DNA from: an uncultured Porphyromonas sp.
GTDB lineage: Bacteria; Bacteroidota; Bacteroidia; Bacteroidales; Porphyromonadaceae
NCBI GenBank assembly: GCA_947253195.1
Contig: CAMXXM010000051.1
Location: forward strand, 1 to 8,057
DNA: 8,057 bases
Reading direction: 5' to 3'
Under the pieces are notes generated by a model. It was not told where the DNA came from, did not search any database, and saw only the letters and a program-made list of their open reading frames with translations. Positions 1 through 6,719 of this stretch are shown here, one piece after another. Numbering within the stretch: position 1 is the stretch's first letter; each line of letters begins with the position of its first letter. Position numbers and translations under genes: made by a program.

Positions 1-1861
1 GCTCAAGAGTGATGCTGCCGTAAGCGCCTATGCCGGGGCTGTAGTAGTGGCTCCAGCGCTGGCTCTTCTGATTGAGGAGATTCTCCACCGTGAGCGAGAG
101 CCCAAGGTTCTTCAGCACCTTATAGGAGACCTGAGCATCAAGCTTGGTCGTGAAAGGCAGGGTGTAGACCGTCTCCTCTCCCTCACGGACAACGTCCCTC
201 GGGAGCAGCTGCTGCATCTTGATCCCTCCCAAGCCGAGGAAATTGGCACTCATAGTCAGGTCCTTGATTGGGCAGTAGGTGAGGTCTGCAGTCAGCTCGA
301 GAGCGGGCCTGCCGAGGACGCTCTCCATCAGCTCGTGACCAGGCTTAGTGCTCTCCTCCTCTGTGAGTGCCGGGCGGGCGAAGTGATTGTACTTCACACC
401 GAGCGATCCGCTAATCCCCTCCACTCCCTTATAGCGGGCGCCAAGGCTGAGGTAGCCGTGACGGACCGAACCGAGATTGCGGAGGTCAAAGAGTGCCACC
501 TCGGCATAGGGCTCTCCCCGGTAGCCCTCCGGTGTGGGGGTGGAGGCGCTCTTACTTGCAAAGTCGTAGAAGTCCCTGTGGTCGGCATACCCGCCCTTGA
601 GGTCAAGGGCAAAGCCGTTCCAGGAGCCCAGCTCCAGCCCGAGGGAGACATCGTAGGTCGAGGACTCGATGCCGTGTGAGATGCTCATCGGATCAGCATA
701 CCTATTGATCCGGTAGAGATCGCGCATCGAGAGCATAGTCACGCCTCCGGTAGCGGAGAATAGGAGTGAAGCCTTGTCGTGCATCCTCCAGCGGAGCAGC
801 GCATCGGGTGTGATCAACAGCCGCCCGGAGTCCATCGTTGGAAGCTGCGCCTTCACCCCCGCTCGGACTTGGAGCGACGGGATGATATAGTCAAAGTGAG
901 GGATGAGGGTAATGATCTGTGAGGTCTTCCCGACTGCCATCTCCTTATCAATGGAAAAACTGTTGATCTCGTACCCGGCGTCAACACCAAATCTAAAGTC
1001 ATTGATCCTTGCGCCGTAGGTGAGACTTCCCAAGACTCCGGCGTGAAAGGCGTCGGTTCGCCCCACTACGAAGGCGGGCCGTCCTTGTCCGGGCCTAAGC
1101 ACGCCAATCTCTGCGTTTCGATTGCCGTAGTCGACAGTGGCGATGAGACTGTATTCCCATGTTGAGACAACACTGATCGGAGCATGGGAGATGGAGATAT
1201 TTACTCCACTGCCGTAGTAGGTCTGCAATTCCGGTCTATCCGGTGTCGTCTTACCGGCAAAGAATGGTAACTCACCTGTTGTGACCGAGCTGAGTAAATG
1301 CCCATATAGAGAGTGGGCATGTCCAAAGCCGAATCCCTCGACCTCCAGCATACGGTCGCTTCCGGGTAGCTTATGAGAGTATCTCACCAGTCCCTCCGTG
1401 TCGTGGGTCTCATTGATTGGAGCTGCGTCCAACCTCCCCTTCTCCCCCGTGACGTGCCGCGAGGTGTGGTCGATGGCTACGGTGATCGTCCCGTTGTTTC
1501 CGACCCTGAAGTGAGCCCCGATATTGCCTCCCGCCTTGACCGGAAAACCGCCAAAGAGTCGGGCGTAGAAGTGGTGGCTTCCGTACTCCGGCAGGTATAG
1601 GTTCTCGCTTGGGGTGAAGAGGCGGGGTCTCGCCTTCATACTCAGACTGTAGCTGTTGCGGGCAAAGTCCAGCGGGTGAAGCCGGCGGGGTGTCTGATTG
1701 GCGAGGGGATTGAAGAACTCCTTCTTCGCCTGACCTGTCTCAGGTATGTAGGCTCTCTGCAGGGTCATCGATCGGCGCAGCGTATCGGCCGGCGTCTGGG
1801 CGCTCAGACCAAGGAGCATCGACGATGCTGCGAGCATGACTAAGAGTTGTCTCATCTTCAT
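1..1861 (-). CDS. Plug-less TonB-receptor-type outer-membrane beta-barrel protein (3' end cut by window edge)
   Basis: My reverse-strand translation is open for 620 codons without a stop and runs off the left edge. The product starts MKMRQLLVMLAASSMLLGLS, a Sec signal peptide ending in SAQ, followed by a short segment (MTLQRAYIPETG) like the N-terminus of Bacteroidetes proteins usually labelled TonB-dependent receptor. The rest alternates short aromatic/hydrophobic strands with polar turns, as in a large outer-membrane barrel. Near the end GLSLTVENLLNQKSQRW resembles the last strands of TonB-dependent receptors, so only a few codons are probably missing. I see no plug or carboxypeptidase-D-like domain, so active TonB-driven import is doubtful. 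ATG at 1861 or 1855 is possible; 1861 gives the more basic N-terminus. The gene follows the TPR gene after 46 bp with no terminator between them, so one transcript is likely. The substrate is unknown. Confidence 0.85.
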   Translation of the reverse strand, partial: MKMRQLLVMLAASSMLLGLSAQTPADTLRRSMTLQRAYIPETGQAKKEFFNPLANQTPRRLHPLDFARNSYSLSMKARPRLFTPSENLYLPEYGSHHFYARLFGGFPVKAGGNIGAHFRVGNNGTITVAIDHTSRHVTGEKGRLDAAPINETHDTEGLVRYSHKLPGSDRMLEVEGFGFGHAHSLYGHLLSSVTTGELPFFAGKTTPDRPELQTYYGSGVNISISHAPISVVSTWEYSLIATVDYGNRNAEIGVLRPGQGRPAFVVGRTDAFHAGVLGSLTYGARINDFRFGVDAGYEINSFSIDKEMAVGKTSQIITLIPHFDYIIPSLQVRAGVKAQLPTMDSGRLLITPDALLRWRMHDKASLLFSATGGVTMLSMRDLYRINRYADPMSISHGIESSTYDVSLGLELGSWNGFALDLKGGYADHRDFYDFASKSASTPTPEGYRGEPYAEVALFDLRNLGSVRHGYLSLGARYKGVEGISGSLGVKYNHFARPALTEEESTKPGHELMESVLGRPALELTADLTYCPIKDLTMSANFLGLGGIKMQQLLPRDVVREGEETVYTLPFTTKLDAQVSYKVLKNLGLSLTVENLLNQKSQRWSHYYSPGIGAYGSITLE

Positions 1862-1907
1862 ATGTAGTGGTAGGATCTTTCTTTAGGTAAAAATGGGTGC
1901 GACGAAG

Positions 1908-4904
1908 TCAGAGGCGTGAGAGGCGCTCGTTGATCTGATCGATGATGCCGTCCTGCTGCTCCTTGTACCCGGATCGCAGGCTCTTGAGATAGGCCTTGGC
2001 TGTGCTCTTGTCGCCGAGACGGACGTAGCTGTCGCTCAGGAGGAGGATGGCTCGTGCAAGCCAGTAACGACTATCGGACTGTCCGCCGACCACCCTCTCC
2101 ATCCGGTCGCGGACCGTCTGGAATTGCCCTTGGTCATACAGCTCCTCTGCCGCCAGCACGCGGGCTGCAGTCGTATGGGCAGAGGCGGGCAGCTGAAGTA
2201 CCTCCCGGGCATAGAGCCGCGCCATATCCTTCTTCCCCACCTGGTCGTAGCGCGTGGCAGCTGCCGTCATCACCTCGGAGCGGGTCTGTGGTGTGAGATC
2301 CCACTTACTCCGTGAGACATCATTGGCAAGGGCGAGGAGGAAGTCGTAGCTCTCGCTCTTCTGCGCATGGATCGCTGCAGCGGAGATGTAGCGGCTGCGG
2401 TCGGCCTGAGTGCTGCTCTCATTGGCGAGCCGGAGGGCGACCTCTGCCGCGCGGGCGGAGTTGCCCCTTCGCTCATAGTTCTCCAGCAGCAGCAGCCGCA
2501 CATCATGGCTCATCGTGGGTTCGAGTTGCATCGTTGCGAGACGCTCGAGGATCGGTGTCGCCTCCTTGTGCCGATTATTAGAGGAGAGGATCAGAACCTT
2601 GCTGAAGAGAGCCTTGTCGATATACGCTCCGGCTGGGAAGCGGGTCAAGTAGTCGTCCAGTGCCTTGACCGCCTCGGCGGGCTTGCCCTCCGAGACGATC
2701 TTATCAGCCGCGAGGTAGGTCATCTCGTCCATCTCGCGGTCGGAGATCGCTCGGGTGCCACCGATGGAGTGGACCAAGCTATTGTACTCATCCACGCGGT
2801 TGAGCTGGACGCTCAGTGCCTTAAGGTTCTCCAGTGCAGTCTTGGCCGCATCGGACTTGGGGTAGCTGCGGATCACCGCCACGTAGGCATCCGCTGCCTC
2901 GGAGTAGCTCTCCTCGCTCATATAAGTGAGAGCCTTCTGCACCGCCGCAGAGGGGGCAAGCTTGTGACGGGGGTAATTTGTGACCACGCGGTCGAACGCC
3001 TGACGGGCGAGGGGCTGTTTATTGAGCATACTGTAGGCCTGTCCCAGCTCGTAGAAGCCATCTGCCAAGAGTGAGGAGGAGGGGAAGGTCTGCTGCATGC
3101 GGGAAAGGAGACTGATCTTGCCCTCGTAGTCCTTCTGCAGCCCGAGGACAATGCCGCGGTGGAGGAAGCCGTAGTCTGACTCCTCTCCACCGGCTCGCGC
3201 TGCCTGGTCGTAGTAGTCGGCCGCCTCGCCGAGTCGGCGCTCCTGCACAGAGATGTCGCCGAGGCGATTGAGTACAGCGGTGCGCTCATTGGTCGACGGG
3301 GTGGATTGAGAGAGGTAGGACCTGAAGACGCTCTTCGCCTGGCCGTAACTCTTGTTATTGAAGTAGGCGTATCCTAAGGTGTAGTAAGCCTGAGGATTGA
3401 GCTTAAGGCTCTCGGGACGGTTGTCGAGATAGGCACGGGTATCGCTGATCGCGCCCGTGTAGTCTCCCTTGCGGTATGCCGCCTCTCCACGCCAGAGATA
3501 AGCCTCTGCGACGCTCTCCGGGTCTTCATTCTTCCCGATGATACGCCCGTACTGCTCCGTCGCCTTACGCAGGTCGCCGCCTGCGAGTGACTGATTGGCC
3601 TCCCCGAGCTTCACCTTCTCTCTGACCCTCCTCAGCTCAGGTGGGAGCGGGCTGATAGTGGAGATCTCCCGTAGTACATCGGCCCGCCTGGGGTCATTGA
3701 GGAAGGCGTCACTGAGGTAGGTGATCACCTTAGGGCGATAGGCACCGGTGGGATAGCGCCTGAGATAGGAGGCGAAGCGCTTCGTGCCGGCACCGAGACG
3801 TCCCTGATGCCCGGCGTAGGCAGCGAGGGCGCCATTGAACTGCGCATCCTCAGTCAGCGGGGCATAGACGTTGATCTCAGCCGCCCGGTCAAAGGACGCA
3901 CGTGCACTGCTGCTCTTCCCGCCGCTCAGATTAGTGAGCCCGAGGTAGTAGTGCGAGAGCTGAGACATAAAGTCGGGTGTGCCGTCATCGACTCGCGTGA
4001 GGTAGCCGATGGCCTCCGTCTCGTGGCCCAGCTCGTAGAGGTTTTTCCCAAGGACAAGCAGGTCGATCCGTCCCGGTTGCTCTGCCTGCCTCATATACTG
4101 TCGCAGGTAGTCGGTGGAGAGGTCGATCCGCCCGGTCATCGCTGTGGCAAGGCCTGCGGTATGGAGGAGGGAGTGACGGGCGCTGCTCTCGGAGGCATCC
4201 CGCTTGAGCCCTCTCTGTGCCAGTGTCAGGGCTCCCTTAAAGTCCTCCTGCGAGAGACGCGACTCAGCCACATAGGCGAGTGCCTCGGTGCCGTAGGTGG
4301 TGTTGCGGTAAAGTCCCGAGAGTAGCCTCTCTCCCTCGCTCGCCCGATCGGACTTGAGGAGGAGGTAGCCGCCGTAGAAGGCTGCAGCGTTGTGGAAGTC
4401 TTGGGAGTAAGTCAGCGGGAGGAAAAGCTTGAGCGCCGCCTCCTCGGAGCCGGTCTTCATCAGAGAGTAGGCGTGGTAGTAGTCGATCGCCTGCGCTCTC
4501 TCCTCCGGCAGTACAGACACATCGGTACGCTCCAGCCAGTAGACCGCTCCGGAGTAGTCTCCCCGTACGTAGTACCACTCGCCGAGTCGGCTCTGAGCAT
4601 AGGGCAGGAGGGCACTATGAGGATGCTGCTCGATGAAGTGGAGGAGCTTGAGATCCGCCTCCTCAGCGCCCATACAGCTACGGGCAATGGCATCGAGGTA
4701 AAGTGCCTCCTCGCCCATAATGGGCATACTCCAGGTCTCCTTGTATAGCGGTGCCAAGCTCTCCACCACACCGGTGTAGGCCTGTAGCGACATCGCCTGA
4801 CGAGCGTGTAGGAGGTGCGTCAGCGGCGAGATGGGCTCCTGACCAACGACCGTGGCAGAGAGACCGATGGCTGCCGTGACTAAGGCTAGTATTTTCTTAT
4901 CCAT
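1908..4904 (-). CDS. Large secreted tetratricopeptide-repeat protein (998 aa)
   Basis: The protein begins MDKKILALVTAAIGLSATVV and continues GQ, a Sec signal peptide without a lipobox Cys, so it is probably periplasmic. The remainder, from about residue 85 to the end, is helical with many degenerate TPR units. Several have the BamD/YbgF-like pattern in which a helix pair ends in a YP or FP turn: FPSSSLLADGFYELGQAY (about residue 608), NYPRHKLAPSAA (about 646), SYPKSDAAKTAL (about 681) and RFPAGAYIDKAL (about 757). The C-terminus (YWLARAILLLSDSYVRLGDK) is another TPR pair. Such repeats bind proteins; no catalytic motif is visible. The reading frame stays open 75 codons upstream, but the signal peptide and the promoter at 4940-4947 place the start at 4904. 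The barrel gene lies 46 bp downstream and is probably co-transcribed. TPR-plus-barrel pairs are known in Bacteroidetes; that these two proteins interact is inference. Confidence 0.92.
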   Translation of the reverse strand: MDKKILALVTAAIGLSATVVGQEPISPLTHLLHARQAMSLQAYTGVVESLAPLYKETWSMPIMGEEALYLDAIARSCMGAEEADLKLLHFIEQHPHSALLPYAQSRLGEWYYVRGDYSGAVYWLERTDVSVLPEERAQAIDYYHAYSLMKTGSEEAALKLFLPLTYSQDFHNAAAFYGGYLLLKSDRASEGERLLSGLYRNTTYGTEALAYVAESRLSQEDFKGALTLAQRGLKRDASESSARHSLLHTAGLATAMTGRIDLSTDYLRQYMRQAEQPGRIDLLVLGKNLYELGHETEAIGYLTRVDDGTPDFMSQLSHYYLGLTNLSGGKSSSARASFDRAAEINVYAPLTEDAQFNGALAAYAGHQGRLGAGTKRFASYLRRYPTGAYRPKVITYLSDAFLNDPRRADVLREISTISPLPPELRRVREKVKLGEANQSLAGGDLRKATEQYGRIIGKNEDPESVAEAYLWRGEAAYRKGDYTGAISDTRAYLDNRPESLKLNPQAYYTLGYAYFNNKSYGQAKSVFRSYLSQSTPSTNERTAVLNRLGDISVQERRLGEAADYYDQAARAGGEESDYGFLHRGIVLGLQKDYEGKISLLSRMQQTFPSSSLLADGFYELGQAYSMLNKQPLARQAFDRVVTNYPRHKLAPSAAVQKALTYMSEESYSEAADAYVAVIRSYPKSDAAKTALENLKALSVQLNRVDEYNSLVHSIGGTRAISDREMDEMTYLAADKIVSEGKPAEAVKALDDYLTRFPAGAYIDKALFSKVLILSSNNRHKEATPILERLATMQLEPTMSHDVRLLLLENYERRGNSARAAEVALRLANESSTQADRSRYISAAAIHAQKSESYDFLLALANDVSRSKWDLTPQTRSEVMTAAATRYDQVGKKDMARLYAREVLQLPASAHTTAARVLAAEELYDQGQFQTVRDRMERVVGGQSDSRYWLARAILLLSDSYVRLGDKSTAKAYLKSLRSGYKEQQDGIIDQINERLSRL

Positions 4905-4939
4905 AGGGTCGGAAATGTCTCTTGAGATATATGTTCTCT

Positions 4940-4966
4940 CAAAGGTACCAAATTCTCTAAGAGCAA
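4940..4966 (-). promoter_or_regulatory. Bacteroidetes-type promoter for the TPR-barrel unit
   Basis: On the minus strand TACCTTTG (4947-4940) matches the Bacteroidetes -7 consensus TAnnTTTG exactly. A TTG at 4966-4964, or a TTTT at 4974-4971, could act as the -33 element; both spacings (16 and 23 bases) are off the usual value of about 20. Transcription would start near 4930-4935 and leave a leader of about 30 bases before the ATG at 4904. The placement inside the 75-codon upstream extension argues that the extension is not translated. Confidence 0.65.
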
Positions 4967-5050
4967 GAGGAAAAGGATGATGACGCAGGGGGGGACGCAT
5001 TTGAGTGGCACAGAACCCATTCAACTGATTAGTGAAGAGTGGGGAACGAA

Positions 5051-5067
5051 GCACCCCTTGCGGGTGC
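5051..5067. repeat. Small perfect palindrome GCACCC-cttgc-GGGTGC
   Basis: Six-base perfect arms (5051-5056 and 5062-5067) surround a five-base loop. The core, read on the minus strand, is CCCGCAAGGG. The same ten bases occur on the plus strand at 5143-5152 inside the large inverted repeat, so the two look related. No T-tract follows on either side, so it is not an obvious terminator. Confidence 0.6.
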
Positions 5068-5122
5068 CCGCTCCTTAGCCACGAGGTTGAGGGGCGTAGC
5101 CTCGAAGACTTGTGGATCAGGC

Positions 5123-5134
5123 ATCGCAAGCGAT
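5123..5134. repeat. Minihairpin ATCGC-AA-GCGAT
   Basis: Five-base perfect arms around AA, directly before the large inverted repeat. Its GCAA centre resembles the CCCGCAAGGG core of the neighbouring palindromes. It could be part of one repeat element covering about 5051-5201. Confidence 0.4.
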
Positions 5135-5138
5135 CCCG

Positions 5139-5201
5139 CGACCCCGCAAGGGTGTCGCACCATAAAGCCTACCCCGGGAGTGCGACACCCTTGCGAGGTC
5201 G
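5139..5201. repeat. 22-bp inverted repeat with one mismatch (REP-like palindrome)
   Basis: The left arm 5139-5160 and right arm 5180-5201 are complementary over 22 bases apart from one C/A mismatch (5144 against 5196). They enclose a 19-base spacer. The arms read CGACC.CGCAAGGGTGTCGC plus AC. Neither flank has a T-tract, which speaks against a standard intrinsic terminator. A REP-type or MITE-derived palindrome, or a structured RNA, fits better. Whether it is repeated elsewhere in the genome cannot be seen here. Confidence 0.75.
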
Positions 5202-5236
5202 TCTATCAAGAGAAGGTGTCCTATCCCGCAGTCTTC

Positions 5237-5249
5237 GGCACTTTGTGCC
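5237..5249. repeat. Minihairpin GGCAC-TTT-GTGCC
   Basis: Five-base perfect arms with a three-base loop, between the two larger inverted repeats. It is too small to name a role. Confidence 0.35.
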
Positions 5250-5266
5250 TTGACATACGGACCAGG

Positions 5267-5311
5267 GAGCGATGATCTCGCAGGGTGGGATCCTTAGATG
5301 GATCATCGCTC
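5267..5311. repeat. 11-bp perfect inverted repeat GAGCGATGATC / GATCATCGCTC
   Basis: The arms are 5267-5277 and 5301-5311 with a 23-base spacer. Inside and overlapping the right arm is an alternative short stem, GATCC (5289-5293) with GGATC (5300-5304), which cannot form together with the outer one. A related half-site GATCGTCGCTC, differing at one base, lies at 5467-5477. It could be an operator, a transposon-derived end or a folded RNA; the sequence does not decide. Confidence 0.55.
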
Positions 5312-5379
5312 ATTAACCGTGCATTGAGACACGAGGTAGCGAAGACCTAAGGAGACGCAATTTTGGTCAGGGTGAGACA

Positions 5380-5417
5380 GTAGGAGGCACGGAGAGACTC
5401 TGTGAGACAACTCCTAC
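5380..5417. repeat. Two-tier stem-loop
   Basis: Outer arms GTAGGAG (5380-5386) and CTCCTAC (5411-5417) are perfect complements. Nested between them, CACGGAG-AGA-CTCTGTG (5388-5404) forms a seven-pair hairpin with one G-T pair. Nested, nearly contiguous stems are more typical of a folded RNA than of random sequence, but no known RNA family is recognised. Confidence 0.4.
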
Positions 5418-5424
5418 CGGCGGG

Positions 5425-5441
5425 GGTGCCATCTTTGCACC
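5425..5441 (+). promoter_or_regulatory. Possible plus-strand promoter -7 element inside a small palindrome
   Basis: CATCTTTG (5430-5437) differs from the Bacteroidetes -7 consensus TAnnTTTG at the first base only. It sits between GGTGC (5425-5429) and GCACC (5437-5441). No clear -33 TTTG precedes it and no gene follows on the plus strand, so at most it would drive a short non-coding transcript ending near 5670. Confidence 0.25.
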
Positions 5442-5533
5442 GATTAAGCTTAGGGATAAGTGAGGTGATCGTCGCTCAGCCGGGGTAGAGGGGGATTACC
5501 CCTGCTTCTCCTGCTACGTGCATTCTACATCCT

Positions 5534-5585
5534 CTATCGAATATTTCGAGCTGTAGGAGGAGCCCTTAGGAGCGCACTTCGATAG
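5534..5585. repeat. Inverted repeat CTATCGAA / TTCGATAG with nested hairpin
   Basis: The eight-base arms 5534-5541 and 5578-5585 are perfect complements. The left arm can instead pair locally in TCGAA-TAT-TTCGA (5537-5549), giving two competing folds. Upstream GGGGTA (5482-5487) pairs with TACCCC (5497-5502). The function is unknown. Confidence 0.35.
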
Positions 5586-5632
5586 GCTGATGGTGCAAGC
5601 AGCAAGGGGGCGTTTCGTCTCCGCATCTTCAC

Positions 5633-5670
5633 AAAAAAAGGCAGCTGCGAGATTACTCTCACAGCTGCCT
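5633..5670 (-). terminator. Intrinsic terminator of the OmpA-type unit
   Basis: On the minus strand AGGCAGCTG (5670-5662) pairs perfectly with CAGCTGCCT (5647-5639), with three further GAG/CTC pairs past a mismatch. Seven T residues follow (5639-5633). It lies about 40 bases after the stop codon at 5710. Read on the plus strand the hairpin is followed only by TTTCTTGCTT, so termination in that direction would be weaker. A second small hairpin TCTGCC/GGCAGA (5684-5701) sits between it and the stop codon. Confidence 0.9.
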
Positions 5671-5709
5671 TTCTTGCTTGTCGTCTGCCCCTTGTGGCAG
5701 AGCTATCTG

Positions 5710-6672
5710 TTATTCGCCGTAGTAGGGACGGATGTCGACACGGCGGGCATCAGGGTACTGAGCGGAGGTCTCCTTGATCGTGTCCTCGCCTGAGGGTACG
5801 ATGTGGAGGTACTCGTCAGCGATCCCCTTGGTCCGGAGGTAGTCGGCAGCGGCATTGACGCGGCGACCGGAGAGACGGTTGTTGTAGCGCATATTACCCT
5901 CGGGTGAGGCGTATCCTCTGAGCTCTACAGCCATCTTATTCTCCTTGATCCAGCCGGCGACGTTGTCGAGTACGACCTTTGCCTTGGCGTCCAGCTTGGA
6001 GCTGTCAAAGGCGTAGAAGACCTGGCTCAGGAAGTGATCCCAAGAGTCAGCCTTGGCACCCGGAGCGAGCGGAATCGTACTCGTACTCGTACTCTGCTGG
6101 TCGTTGGCGCCCGGAAGAATGGCAGTCGTGCCGTTGCCGGTGGTGGCACCTGACGCAGGAGCAGCACCTCCGGTGAGGAGGGAGGCGAGGTCGCCATTGC
6201 TATTACCGAGGATGTAATTCACCAGAGACGGATCAAGCTTTCCGCCATTTTGCTGAGCGAGGAGGATCAGGAGCATCGTCTCGAGACGATCGATCCGCTG
6301 CTCGTAGTCCTTGGTGTAGACGTTCCTCAGGGCTGACTCGAGAAGCTTATTCTTCAGAGTCTCGACCTTGAAGTCGTTAAGCACCTCCGCCTCCTTGAGC
6401 TTACGCTGAGAGTCGGCTCGGCCGGCTACGATCATCTTGGTGATGAGCTCCTCAGCCTGCTTGGACGTGATGGGGAGGATAGCACTGTCGTCCACCTTAT
6501 CCCAGTCCTTGATGCCTAAAGCACCGGCATAATCCTCGGAGGACAGGACAGGAGCGTCTGCTCTCGTCACGTCTACCGTGTCTGCCGGAGCGACCTGAGT
6601 GGTCTGAGCCACGGCAGGAACTGCGGTGGCAAGACCAAAGGTCAGCAGAAGTGTGGTAGTCATCTTATTCAT
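5710..6672 (-). CDS. OmpA-domain periplasmic protein without its own beta-barrel (320 aa)
   Basis: A Sec signal peptide ends at AVPAVAQ (about residue 22-23), with no lipobox Cys. Residues about 70-140 are helical and charged. A low-complexity Gly/Ala/Thr stretch (about 168-208) includes STSTST. Residues about 210-320 form an OmpA-type domain: YAFDSSKLDAKAKVVLDNVA, RGYASPEG (about 252-259), YNNRLSGRRVNAA (about 263-275) and a final RRVDIRPYYGE. The family anchors the outer membrane to peptidoglycan. The Asp of the canonical GHTD motif is Ser here (GYAS), although the LSxRR Arg is present, so the ligand contact may differ. Classical OmpA has an N-terminal barrel; this protein has none, while the gene 47 bp upstream encodes two. 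I infer co-transcription and a possible complex. Known Porphyromonas OmpA-like antigens are the nearest comparison, but orthology was not tested. Confidence 0.92.
   Translation of the reverse strand: MNKMTTTLLLTFGLATAVPAVAQTTQVAPADTVDVTRADAPVLSSEDYAGALGIKDWDKVDDSAILPITSKQAEELITKMIVAGRADSQRKLKEAEVLNDFKVETLKNKLLESALRNVYTKDYEQRIDRLETMLLILLAQQNGGKLDPSLVNYILGNSNGDLASLLTGGAAPASGATTGNGTTAILPGANDQQSTSTSTIPLAPGAKADSWDHFLSQVFYAFDSSKLDAKAKVVLDNVAGWIKENKMAVELRGYASPEGNMRYNNRLSGRRVNAAADYLRTKGIADEYLHIVPSGEDTIKETSAQYPDARRVDIRPYYGE
6075..6094. repeat. Hexanucleotide tandem repeat (TCGTAC x3.3)
   Basis: TCGTAC is repeated three times and then begins again (TC). On the coding strand it encodes alternating Ser-Thr in the linker before the OmpA domain. 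The unit is two codons, so copy-number change would lengthen or shorten the linker without shifting the frame. Confidence 0.8.
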
Positions 6673-6719
6673 ATCTAAATGGATCTACTCTTATTGATAA
6701 AACGAAAGAGGGGATTTCT

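Larger units (their letters stand above)
4905..5709. other. 805-bp palindrome-rich intergenic region without a convincing gene
   Basis: The gap lies between the TPR gene start and the OmpA-type gene stop. From left to right it holds the TPR promoter, a cluster of GCAAGG-centred palindromes (5051-5201), an 11-bp inverted repeat (5267-5311), five GAGAC words (5326-5408), a series of small hairpins (5380-5585) and the terminator of the OmpA-type unit (5633-5670). Short open frames exist on both strands (for example 5032-5275 plus and 5221-5313 minus), but none has a plausible protein or start context. No tRNA or rRNA signature was seen. Confidence 0.7.

Noticed and set aside
47..679. 210-codon plus-strand open frame
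   Set aside because: It lies antisense to the barrel gene, whose own frame has a signal peptide and family-like C-terminus; the plus-strand product shows no recognisable domain.
2367..3074. 235-codon plus-strand open frame
   Set aside because: It is antisense to the TPR repeats and is a by-product of their GC-rich codon use.
3807..4325. 172-codon plus-strand open frame
   Set aside because: Antisense shadow of the TPR gene with no start context or recognisable fold.
4905..5129. 75-codon upstream extension of the TPR gene
   Set aside because: The extension has an unlikely basic sequence, puts the signal peptide in the middle of the protein, and contains the TACCTTTG promoter.
5139..5201. The 22-bp inverted repeat as a transcription terminator
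   Set aside because: No T-tract follows on either strand, and no gene ends next to it.
5032..5275. Overlapping plus-strand frames of 73 and 78 codons in the gap
   Set aside because: They run through the palindromes, are rich in Arg/Pro/Ser, and two frames are open at once, which suggests chance rather than coding.
5221..5313. 30-codon minus-strand open frame starting in the 11-bp inverted repeat
   Set aside because: Its sequence is dictated largely by the inverted repeat and nothing supports translation.
6673..6719. Separate promoter for the OmpA-domain gene
   Set aside because: No TAnnTTTG element is present in the 47-bp spacer; co-transcription with the upstream gene is simpler.
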